Shown here: in pieces, positions 35,563 through 43,611 of the stretch | Position numbering within the stretch: position 1 is the stretch's first letter | Layout: every line of letters starts with the position of its first letter | Notes under the pieces: model-generated | What the model was told of the DNA's origin: nothing | The model's database searches: none | What the model saw: the letters and a program-made list of their open reading frames with translations, nothing else | Translations under genes and position numbers: made by a program | NCBI GenBank assembly: GCA_965222975.1 | Contig: CBDCVJ010000004.1 | Span: forward strand, 1 to 64,000 | Origin: UBA6168 sp965222975 | GTDB lineage: Bacteria > Bacteroidota > Bacteroidia > Chitinophagales > Saprospiraceae | Length of the DNA: 64,000 bases | Direction: 5' to 3'

Positions 35563-37398
35563 ATGAAATACAACACAATTGTCATTGGAGGAGGCTTGGC
35601 GGGACTAACGGCCGGAGCCACCCTCTCAAAATTCGGAAAGAAAGTTCTCCTATTGGAGCAACACCACAAACCAGGTGGGTGCGCCACTACTTTTAAGCGA
35701 AAAGATTTCATCATAGAAGTCGGACTCCATGAGATGAGCGGCCTGAATGAAACTGGTACTATAAAGGAAATATTCAAAATGCTGGAAGTGGACCAGCACG
35801 TTCAATTTGAGAAAGTACCAGAGTTCTACGCAGTGCTTTCGGATAAAGGGGACTTTGTATTTCCTCACGGCTTTGAAGAAGCGACCAAGGCACTCATCGA
35901 CAGATATCCTGAAGACGAAAAAGGAATTAAACGGTTTATAAAATTGATAGCTGGTATCAGAAAAGAAGGAACCAGCTTGCCTCGCACACCATTAAAGCGC
36001 AAGCTCATTTATCCATTGATGCCATTGCTTTACCCCAACCTTGTAGAAGCATCCCGGCATACGGTTGGCTCCTGGTTAGATAAATACATTACCAATGAAA
36101 ACGCAAAACTCGACCTGACAGCGCATATTGGTTATTGGGGCGATGATCCTTACACCTTGTCGATGTTTTACTTTGGTATGCCGTTCTCCGGCTTTATTGA
36201 GAACGGTGGCCACTTTATAAAAGGTGGTTCACAACAGCTTTCCAATCATCTCGCCGCATATATTGAAAAACAAGGCGGCAGTGTTTTGTTGGGGAAAAAG
36301 GCACAGAAAATAATTACTAATAATGGCCGAGTAACCGGAGTTACCTTCCGTGACAGTTTTAACAAAAGCTTGGAATCTGTTACTATTCCATGTGATAACG
36401 TGGTGGCCAATTGCGCCATACCCTTAGTGCCTGAATTGCTGGACGAACCCCATGCCAGCACCCTCCGACAAAAAATAAGTTCACAGAAAATTTCTTGCTC
36501 GCTATTAAGCCTTTATTTAGGATTTAAAACGGATGTGAAAGCATTCGGTGTAAAGTACTACTCAAATTTTATTCAGGGAGATGATGTGAAGACCTTGAAG
36601 GACGTACACCCCAACCAACTGGGCGATTGGTCCAAGCGAGGTTTCATTTTTGTAGATTATGGTAAGATAGATGCCCAACTCGCCCCTCCAGGAAAATCTG
36701 TGGGGTCAATCTGTGGCGTAGATTATCTCAAAGACTGGCAAGGACTCAATAAAGAGGAGTATAAAGCAAAAAAAGAAGAGGTAACCGAAGTCTTATTACA
36801 ACGCCTGGAAAAACAATTTCCGGGCATACGGGACAGCATTGAATATGCTGAATTGGCCACGCCCAAAACCATGCAGCGATTCACCTTAAATCCACAGGGT
36901 ACTCCCTACGGCTTCACCCAATCAAAGGAGCAAGCAGGCACTAAACGCTTTAGAAATAATTTCCTGATCCCAAACCTTTATTTCGCATCCGCATGGGCGT
37001 TTCCGGGTGGAGGGTTCGAAGGATCTATTATGGCTGGGTTTTTAGCTGCATTGCAAATGAATAAAGACAAAATATGGTCAGCGCAAGATGCAAATAAATA
37101 CGTTGACGAAAGGGTTGTTAAACTTAGGGAACGAAAAGAGATTGATAAAGGTACGATTGAATTGAGCTTTGAAAAACCAAAAGGACTTCAGTACCAAAAA
37201 GGACAGTATGCTATTCTTAATTTATTGGAGCCGAAAGTAACGGAATTGGATTTGCCGTACCGTTGGTTGCCCATTGACTCCTCTCCTAATGAATCAGTAC
37301 TAAGATTTCATCTCGAATTAAACAACAGTAGTTTTAACAAAAGTTGTCAGCTTTTGAAGATTGGTGACAAGGCGTTGGTATTTGGGCCTAAAGGGTAG
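35563..37398 (+). CDS. CrtI/RetSat-type FAD oxidoreductase fused to an FNR-like domain
   Basis: 611 residues. The N-terminal Rossmann motif IVIGGGLAGLTAGATLSKFG and LLEQHHKPGGCATTF mark the phytoene-desaturase/carotenoid-isomerase/retinol-saturase superfamily. The FAD-closing segment FASAWAFPGGGFEGSIMAG lies near 480. After about residue 520 a second module begins (ERKEIDKGTIELSFEKPKG, then QYQKGQYAILNL and GDKALVFGPKG) that resembles the FAD-binding barrel of ferredoxin reductases. It stops right where the NAD-binding half would begin, so the reductase module is either minimal or truncated. Substrate unknown. Confidence 0.75.
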   Translation: MKYNTIVIGGGLAGLTAGATLSKFGKKVLLLEQHHKPGGCATTFKRKDFIIEVGLHEMSGLNETGTIKEIFKMLEVDQHVQFEKVPEFYAVLSDKGDFVFPHGFEEATKALIDRYPEDEKGIKRFIKLIAGIRKEGTSLPRTPLKRKLIYPLMPLLYPNLVEASRHTVGSWLDKYITNENAKLDLTAHIGYWGDDPYTLSMFYFGMPFSGFIENGGHFIKGGSQQLSNHLAAYIEKQGGSVLLGKKAQKIITNNGRVTGVTFRDSFNKSLESVTIPCDNVVANCAIPLVPELLDEPHASTLRQKISSQKISCSLLSLYLGFKTDVKAFGVKYYSNFIQGDDVKTLKDVHPNQLGDWSKRGFIFVDYGKIDAQLAPPGKSVGSICGVDYLKDWQGLNKEEYKAKKEEVTEVLLQRLEKQFPGIRDSIEYAELATPKTMQRFTLNPQGTPYGFTQSKEQAGTKRFRNNFLIPNLYFASAWAFPGGGFEGSIMAGFLAALQMNKDKIWSAQDANKYVDERVVKLRERKEIDKGTIELSFEKPKGLQYQKGQYAILNLLEPKVTELDLPYRWLPIDSSPNESVLRFHLELNNSSFNKSCQLLKIGDKALVFGPKG

Positions 37399-37505
37399 AT
37401 TAAAAAATAATTATTAGCAGAACAAAATACTATGGGTAACAAAGTGCATTCCATGCTCCCATACAGCCGCACGGCATATGCGCCGACCGTCAGACTGTGA
37501 AAAAA

Positions 37506-37790
37506 CCCGCTGGCGCAGGAGTTATTTCAATAAAATAAATGAACCGCTATTTAGCTGTCTAAATAATAAAAGAAAGTGAACGAGGCTGGCGAAGGACTGC
37601 GTCCTGTGCCTTTCATCAGGCAAAAGCTCCTATATTGACCTACTTCCAAAACCAGAAAAATTGGTCACTGCTTCGATATTCAGTACTATAAAATCTCCTA
37701 TTGTTTGCTAAAAGTCTGAAGGTAGGCACAGGACACAGTCCTGCGCCAGCTTTGTGCATTTGCTTGAGAATTGTTGGGTGGCCGAACTGA
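37506..37790. repeat. REP-type palindrome upstream of the RAYT gene
   Basis: The left end cccgctggcgcagg (37506) is followed by the arm ggctggcgaaggactgcgtc (from 37584) and its inverted partner (from 37725, ggcacaggacacagtcctgc). The arm starts are 141 bases apart, against 144 in the 313-bp elements at 47-50 kb. The shared blocks are GGCTGGCG, CCTGTGCC, GGCAAAAGCTC and CGTTGGG-like ends. It is therefore a diverged member of the same repeat family, positioned next to the transposase. Confidence 0.7.
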
Positions 37791-37935
37791 TCAGGTTATA
37801 CATTATTTTCACATTTTATGGGAAAGCTTAACAGGACACAGTCCTACGCCAGCTTTGTGCATTTGCTTGAGAATTGTTGGGTGGCCGAACTGATCAGGTT
37901 ACACATTATTTTCACATTTTATGGGAAAGCTTACC
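37730..37935. repeat. 103-bp tandem duplication overlapping the RAYT leader
   Basis: 37730-37832 and 37833-37935 are tandem copies with only a few mismatches. Each begins with the palindrome half-site aggacacagtcct and ends with gggaaagctta. The second copy runs to 18 bases before the transposase ATG, so the gene's leader has been duplicated. Confidence 0.85.
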
Positions 37936-37952
37936 TTGCACCAAAAACTACT

Positions 37953-38447
37953 ATGAGCAGAAAATACAAATTCCAAAGCCCGACAGGCATGCACTACACC
38001 ACATCCACAATTGTCGGGTGGATAGATATATTCAGTAGAAAGAACTATCGGGACATTGTGATCGACAGCCTGAAATGGTGCGTTGAAAACAAAGGACTTC
38101 ACATTTATGCTTATGTCATTATGACCAACCACATTCACCTTGTCGCCGAGACGGAGAATATGCCATTAGTAGACGTGCTTGGTTCGTTTAAGCGACATAC
38201 TGCACAGGAAATCATTAAAACAATTGAACAGGGCACCGAGTCGAGGAAGGAGTGGCTTTTAAAGTTGTTCAAGTGGTATGGTAGGAAGAAAGGGCAAGTT
38301 CACCAAGTTTGGCAACATGAAAACCATCCAATTTCATTGTACTCTCAAAAGGTAACGGGGCAAAAAATTGACTACCTGCATTTGAACCCTGTCCGTGCTG
38401 GACTGGTACGGGAAGCGAAGGATTGGCGGTACAGCAGCGCAGGGTAG
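37953..38447 (+). CDS. REP-associated tyrosine transposase (RAYT, Y1_Tnp)
   Basis: 164 residues, starting MSRKYKFQSPTGMHYTTST. The HUH metal motif is HIHL in MTNHIHLVAE (about 60), and the catalytic tyrosine lies in KIDYLHLNPVRAGLV near the C-terminus. That end motif is diagnostic of RAYT/TnpA-REP proteins, single-strand DNA transposases of the IS200/IS605 superfamily. It is flanked by a REP-type palindrome like those known to be moved by RAYTs. ATG 37953 was chosen because residues upstream only translate the duplicated leader. Confidence 0.88.
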   Translation: MSRKYKFQSPTGMHYTTSTIVGWIDIFSRKNYRDIVIDSLKWCVENKGLHIYAYVIMTNHIHLVAETENMPLVDVLGSFKRHTAQEIIKTIEQGTESRKEWLLKLFKWYGRKKGQVHQVWQHENHPISLYSQKVTGQKIDYLHLNPVRAGLVREAKDWRYSSAG

Positions 38448-38581
38448 TATGCAGGAATTTTGACCCCACCTGTGCTCGAAGTTAAACTAATGGATGCCTG
38501 GGGCCTGGGGTAATGGAATGGTTAACTAAACGCTGCAAGCATATTCAAATTAATATCCTAATTTTCCCAAAAAAAAATAAA

Positions 38582-39919
38582 ATGAAAAACATCCTGACTT
38601 TCTTTTTTTTACTTTTCACTTCCTTTTCAACGTTAGCACAAATAAATGATTGGCCTTTGCTTTCCGAAAAAGAAAGGGCTCGAATAGTGGATGAAATATT
38701 GGAGGATCGATTGGATAATTTACTGCCAACATTAATGGAACGGGAAGGCTTGGATATGTGGATTCTGATTTCCAGGGAATATAATGAAGACCCAGTGATG
38801 AAAACCATTTTGCCAAGCACTTGGCTCTCCGCAAGAAGGAGAACCATTATGGTCTTTAATAAAAATAAAAGTTCTGGTGAATTGGAAAAAATTGCCATTG
38901 CGAGATATTCCGTGGGAAAATTATTAAAAGGGGAATGGAACGTAGATGTTTATCCCGACCAATGGGAGGCATTGATGAATTTAATCATAGAGAAAAACCC
39001 TGCATCCATTGGATTAAATTATTCCAAAGATTTTGCGTTGGCAGATGGTTTGGTTAGAACAGAGTATGAAACATTTATGGAAAAATTACCAAAAAATTTT
39101 CACTCCAAAATAAAATCGGCAGAGCGATTGGCCATTGCCTGGCTGGAAACCCGTTCAAAAAAAGAACTGGAAATTTATCCTTTGATCTGTAAAATGGGAC
39201 ATTCTATTTTACAGGAAGGTTTATCCGAAAAACATATTCACCCAGGCATAACGACAACGGGTGATGTAGAATGGGCATTAAGACAATTGGTTCGTGATTA
39301 TGGGTTGGATACCTGGTTTCATCCCTCTGTTTCGATTCAGCGTTCGGATGAAGGCAACAAAGAATTTTTGCGTTCCTTTTCCAATCGCCCAAAAGACCAA
39401 ATAATTATTGCTGGTGATTTATTGCATGTTGATTTTGGAATCACTTACCTCCGATTAAACACCGACCAACAACAACATTTTTATGTTTTAAAACCAGGAG
39501 AACGAAAAGTGCCGGAATATCTCAGCAATGCTTTTAAAAATGGAAATCGTGTCCAAGATATTTTAATTGAAAATTTTAAAAAAGGTAAAACCGGCAATGA
39601 AATTTTATTGGCCGCATTAGATCAAGCAAAAAATGAAGGGTTGACTGCTTCCATTTATACCCATCCCATTGGATTACATGGTCATGCTGCTGGCCCCACG
39701 ATTGGCATGTGGGATTCGCAAGGCGGCGTTAAAGGAAGAGGGGATTATCCACTGTTTGAAAATACGGCTTATTCCATTGAATTGTTTGCCGCTACCGAAG
39801 TAAAAGAATGGGGGAAAATAGTAAGGATCATGTTGGAAGAAGACGGCGTTTATGGGGAGAACGGTTTTTATTTTTTGGATGGCAGGATGGAGGAAATTTT
39901 GACTATACCGAGATTGTAA
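38582..39919 (+). CDS. secreted M24-family metallopeptidase (Xaa-Pro aminopeptidase-like)
   Basis: 445 residues from ATG 38582. Signal peptide MKNILTFFFLLFTSFSTLA cleaved before QINDW. An N-terminal creatinase-type domain (about 20-200) is followed by the pita-bread M24 domain. Visible metal-site elements are HVDFGITY, LNTDQQQHF, THPIGLHGHAAGPTIG and YSIELFAATEV. The family removes N-terminal residues before proline or acts on similar substrates; this exported branch is common in Bacteroidota and its substrate is not established. An upstream in-frame ATG at 38513 lacks a sensible signal. Confidence 0.82.
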   Translation: MKNILTFFFLLFTSFSTLAQINDWPLLSEKERARIVDEILEDRLDNLLPTLMEREGLDMWILISREYNEDPVMKTILPSTWLSARRRTIMVFNKNKSSGELEKIAIARYSVGKLLKGEWNVDVYPDQWEALMNLIIEKNPASIGLNYSKDFALADGLVRTEYETFMEKLPKNFHSKIKSAERLAIAWLETRSKKELEIYPLICKMGHSILQEGLSEKHIHPGITTTGDVEWALRQLVRDYGLDTWFHPSVSIQRSDEGNKEFLRSFSNRPKDQIIIAGDLLHVDFGITYLRLNTDQQQHFYVLKPGERKVPEYLSNAFKNGNRVQDILIENFKKGKTGNEILLAALDQAKNEGLTASIYTHPIGLHGHAAGPTIGMWDSQGGVKGRGDYPLFENTAYSIELFAATEVKEWGKIVRIMLEEDGVYGENGFYFLDGRMEEILTIPRL

Positions 39920-40392
39920 CTGCCTTGATTATGTTAGCCAGCAAAGCTGCCCGATACTTCCTCTTCATATACACGACAACAGGTTTAATAAAGGTGGACA
40001 AGCAAAAACTTATTCTGTCGGGCATTTATGGACTGAATAAAACGCCCACCTGCTGGCAAAAATCTTCTAAAACAACACATCAAGTCAACCCCTCAAGTTT
40101 TTAAAGACAAAAAATGGAGTCATGCAAAACGAAATGATCAAATCAGGTTTTACACCAGATTTACATCATTTTACATTTGATTTGCTCTTTGAGGCAGTTA
40201 TCCGCATTAAATTTGATGAAAATTAAATCATCCATTTATCTTGACATTGTTAGATTAGATTGTTCCATAATATGAATTCCGTTTTTCATTGTCTGAGAGC
40301 GGGGGACTTTTGGAGGGAGGTGTGTTTTCTTCGCTCATATCAAAAGAATCGATAATTTAACATTGTCAAGTTAATCATCAAATAAATAAGAA
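39920..40392. other. gap with small ORF and a dispersed repeat copy
   Basis: 473 bases without a confident gene. 40122-40226 is a 34-codon ATG frame (MQNEMIKSGFTPDLHHFTFD) with no known relative. Positions 40281-40328 hold a sequence (tttttcat, ctgagag, ggggg, cttttggag, gaggtgtg) that recurs inverted at 50117-50159 and in part at 10659-10676. Confidence 0.4.
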
Positions 40393-41136
40393 ATGAAAAA
40401 GAACATTTTTATTTTTTGTACAGCAATTATTGCCCTAAGCCTGACCGCCTTTAGCTATTTGAATTGGAACGATAAAAAAGCCGATTTAGACTTAGTGTAC
40501 AATGTGGATTCCAGATTTGTGGCCACAATCACCAAAGAAAACCTGCACAAGGCAAAATCAGTCGTTGATATTGTTCCCAAGACAGCAGAGTGGTCAAAAA
40601 TATCTTTCCTAAACATGACAGTTTCTGTCCTACAGGGCGATGACGAAATTCGTGAATTAGGAGATAATGAAATACTCAACGCAGCTCAAACCAAGCTTTT
40701 GCAATCCATTGATTATTCCACCAATTTTTATTTGAAGGGCAGGGGCAAAAGAAAGGACGGTGGACCTGAAGGGCTGAAGGACTCCGACCAGGATGAATTC
40801 GACTTTGCCTACTATTTAACCGTTATCCCGGAAAAAGAGGCAGAATATACGGCTGGTTACGATGCACTTATTTCTTACCTGAGGAAAAAAAGCAAAAAAG
40901 CGACGTCCATCATCCAGGAGGATAAACTCCAGCCTGGCCAAGTGAATTTTACGGTTACAAAAGAGGGAACCATAGCAAATGTCAAACTATCCTCAACCTC
41001 GGGCTACCCTTCCGTTGATGAAAAACTTATGAAACTAATTACCAACTTGCCGAGGAAATGGAATCCAGCCACTAATTCGAAAGGTAAGAAAGTCGATCAG
41101 GAACTGGTCTTCTTTTTCGGTAAGCAAGGTTGCTGA
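40393..41136 (+). CDS. TonB C-terminal-domain envelope protein
   Basis: 247 residues. An N-terminal signal/anchor (FIFCTAIIALSLTAFSYL), a middle region rich in charged residues, and a C-terminal domain (about 175-247) with GQVNFTVTKEGTIANVKLSS, GYPSVDEKLMKLI and PRKWNPATNSKGKKV, which is the TonB_C pattern used by Bacteroidota energy-transducer-like proteins. It lacks the Pro-rich spanning linker, so it is probably a stand-alone periplasmic domain rather than a true TonB. Confidence 0.72.
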   Translation: MKKNIFIFCTAIIALSLTAFSYLNWNDKKADLDLVYNVDSRFVATITKENLHKAKSVVDIVPKTAEWSKISFLNMTVSVLQGDDEIRELGDNEILNAAQTKLLQSIDYSTNFYLKGRGKRKDGGPEGLKDSDQDEFDFAYYLTVIPEKEAEYTAGYDALISYLRKKSKKATSIIQEDKLQPGQVNFTVTKEGTIANVKLSSTSGYPSVDEKLMKLITNLPRKWNPATNSKGKKVDQELVFFFGKQGC

Positions 41137-41315
41137 GCTCGCATCTTGACACCCAGATCTGGGCAAGGCCATTACGATAAACATGATTAAACAAATGTTT
41201 AAATTTGTTAAACTCGACAATTCACTGTTCCTTTTTTTTAAACGACCGCTATTAAATCCCGTGGAATTGGCCAGCGGGATTTGTCAAAGAACCATAATTA
41301 AAAAACTTAATAAAA

Positions 41316-43088
41316 ATGAAAAAACAATTAATACTGTTTATTATTTTTCTCGTTCCTTTTATTTTAAATGCTCAAGAGGAATCAAAAAATTTAGAACAGT
41401 TCGTCAATGAATTAGATAAAAAAATACCTCAGTTGCTAAATGACTTTACTGTTCCCGGAGCAGCCGTTGCGATAATTGAAAATGGTGAAATTGTTTTACA
41501 AAAGGGATATGGTTATTCAGATATTGAAAAAGAAATCAAGGTCAATTCGAAAACTGGTTTTAACATAGGATCAATTTCAAAAACGGTTGCCGCTTGGGGA
41601 GTGATGAAATTAGTTCAGGAAGGTAAAATTGAACTGGATGCGCCTGCCGAAAAATATTTGACCAGATGGCACCTACCGGAATCAGAGTTTAATTCAAATG
41701 AAGTTACCATAAGAAGATTGTTAAGCCATACGGCAGGTTTATCATTACATGGCTATCCGGGATGGTCTCCCAACGATACATTACCGACCATTGAAGAATC
41801 TTTGAACGGTAAAAACAATGGCCCCGGGCGAGTGGAAATTATTATGGAACCTGGGACGAAATATAAATATTCCGGCGGCGGGTTTACTATGCTTCAATTG
41901 ATCATTGAGGAAGTTACGGGGCAAAAATTTGAGGATTATATGCAAGCAGAAATATTAAACCCACTTGGCATGACCAACAGCAGTTATAAAATAGACGACA
42001 AAATTATGGCTGCATCTTCTTTAGAATACAATAATTACGGTGATGTAATTGACTTTGAGCTATTTACTGCTCAAGCCGCAGCGGGATTACATACGACTAT
42101 GGAAGATTTCACACGCCTTGCTTTTGCAAGCCTTTATCGAAATAAAGACAGAGAAAAATACTCCTCTATTTTACCCGACAATATCATTCAGCAAATGATG
42201 GAGCCTGTGCCGCAAGCTGATGGAGGTTTTGGTTATGGAATGGGATATCAGGTAGATCAAGTGGCATCAATGGTTTTAGGCGGGCATGGAGGCGACAATA
42301 CAGGCTGGCATGCCATTTTCAGAGTAAATCCCGTAACTAATGATGGTTTCCTGGCGCTTACAAATGGAGGCAGAGGAAACACTATTTGCTATCAAATATA
42401 TTGTGATTGGTTGTCTTGGAAAACAGGAAAACTACCTTGGGATTGGTGCCATGTAAAGCCCCCTGTCGCCAATAAACTGAAAAACATTATTGATAGTATA
42501 GGCATTGACAATATTGCAGGGAATTACACGGAATTAAAAAAGAATCAACCGGATAAATACGATTTCACTGAAAGCCAACTAAATGAATTAGGTTACTATT
42601 ACTTGGGCAAGGATGACATTGAAAAGGCAATTGAAATATTCAAATTAAATATAGAGGCTTTTCCAAATGCTTTTAATGTGTACGATAGTTATGGCGAAGC
42701 ACTTTTAAAACATGGTGCAAGGGAAGAAGCAATTGAAAATTACAAGAAATCTGTACAATTAAATCCGGGCAATGAAAACGGTAAAAAGGTATTGACAGAA
42801 TTAGGAGTATCTATTGCTGAATTAATCGTGAAAGTTCCTATTGAACATCTGAAACTATTAGCGGGGGAATATATAATGACCAACAATGAGGAATGGAAGC
42901 TGGTATTTGAAGTAGTAGATGGAGAATTGGTTGGCAAGGACGGAGACTACAAATTTTGGCTTCTCCCAGTTGGGGAAAATGAGTTTGTCAACACAGATGA
43001 CGGAGGTTCATTGGTATTCGACACCAAAGATGAAAATGCAATAACCTTGGTGCTTTTTGAAAAGTATAAATTCAAGAAAATGTTATGA
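41316..43088 (+). CDS. secreted serine hydrolase (beta-lactamase family) with TPR
   Basis: 590 residues. Signal peptide MKKQLILFIIFLVPFILNA. The class C beta-lactamase/DD-peptidase-like domain (about 25-370) shows the SxxK motif SISK in FNIGSISKTVAAW, the YxG element KYSGGG and the third motif HGGDNTGWH. It is followed by a TPR segment (about 425-500, NELGYYYLGKDDIEKAIEIF) and a C-terminal beta domain like those of esterase-type homologues. Likely a periplasmic esterase or peptidase; a resistance function is not implied. A TAAATTTG element at 41200-41207 might be its promoter. Confidence 0.82.
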   Translation: MKKQLILFIIFLVPFILNAQEESKNLEQFVNELDKKIPQLLNDFTVPGAAVAIIENGEIVLQKGYGYSDIEKEIKVNSKTGFNIGSISKTVAAWGVMKLVQEGKIELDAPAEKYLTRWHLPESEFNSNEVTIRRLLSHTAGLSLHGYPGWSPNDTLPTIEESLNGKNNGPGRVEIIMEPGTKYKYSGGGFTMLQLIIEEVTGQKFEDYMQAEILNPLGMTNSSYKIDDKIMAASSLEYNNYGDVIDFELFTAQAAAGLHTTMEDFTRLAFASLYRNKDREKYSSILPDNIIQQMMEPVPQADGGFGYGMGYQVDQVASMVLGGHGGDNTGWHAIFRVNPVTNDGFLALTNGGRGNTICYQIYCDWLSWKTGKLPWDWCHVKPPVANKLKNIIDSIGIDNIAGNYTELKKNQPDKYDFTESQLNELGYYYLGKDDIEKAIEIFKLNIEAFPNAFNVYDSYGEALLKHGAREEAIENYKKSVQLNPGNENGKKVLTELGVSIAELIVKVPIEHLKLLAGEYIMTNNEEWKLVFEVVDGELVGKDGDYKFWLLPVGENEFVNTDDGGSLVFDTKDENAITLVLFEKYKFKKML

Positions 43089-43165
43089 GCAAAAAAATAA
43101 TCTACCCAATGGGAAGGTGCAGAACTCAGGGGCTTATTTGAAATAACCGCCTAAATTGGATAGGT

Positions 43166-43339
43166 AATTTACCACCAGCCGTCGGCATCATATTTATGCT
43201 CGGATTAATTGCCCCTTTTTTGACTTGGGCCATTGCCGTGTGGTCAAAATCATTGCTGGGGTTTGATTGGGGCTTTTTGAACCTGGCCCTGAACGGCGTG
43301 CTGACGATGGTTGGGCTGATGCTGATTTCTAAAAGATGA
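43166..43339 (+). pseudogene. C-terminal relic of a membrane transporter
   Basis: An open frame without a start encodes two hydrophobic helices (PPAVGIIFMLGLIAPFLTW and FLNLALNGVLTMVGLMLISK) and ends with TGA. It resembles the last helices of a sodium:solute symporter, but the match is by eye only. It begins after stops in frame, so it is a remnant. Confidence 0.4.
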
Positions 43340-43611
43340 CCCAATTTTGGGTATGCTGAGTGCGCATTTCAATTTATTTATTTTTTAATATGTTAAAGTT
43401 TTTTCAGCAGCAAATAACCTTCATTTCGGACCAGTTTATGCATCTTTAAAATGATTTGCCAAAAAATTATCCTATTATATTTATAAATACCTAAACCCGG
43501 ACATTACAAATAAATTTATTGTTTAACCACAAGAGAAGCCACCCTAATGGACAGTCCGTTTTTATCACCCGCTATCCATTTTGCGTCTTTCTCTACCAAC
43601 TTTTTCCAATT

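Noticed and set aside
37730..37935. Tandem repeat considered as a CRISPR array
   Set aside because: Only two long adjacent copies with no spacers, and no cas genes nearby.
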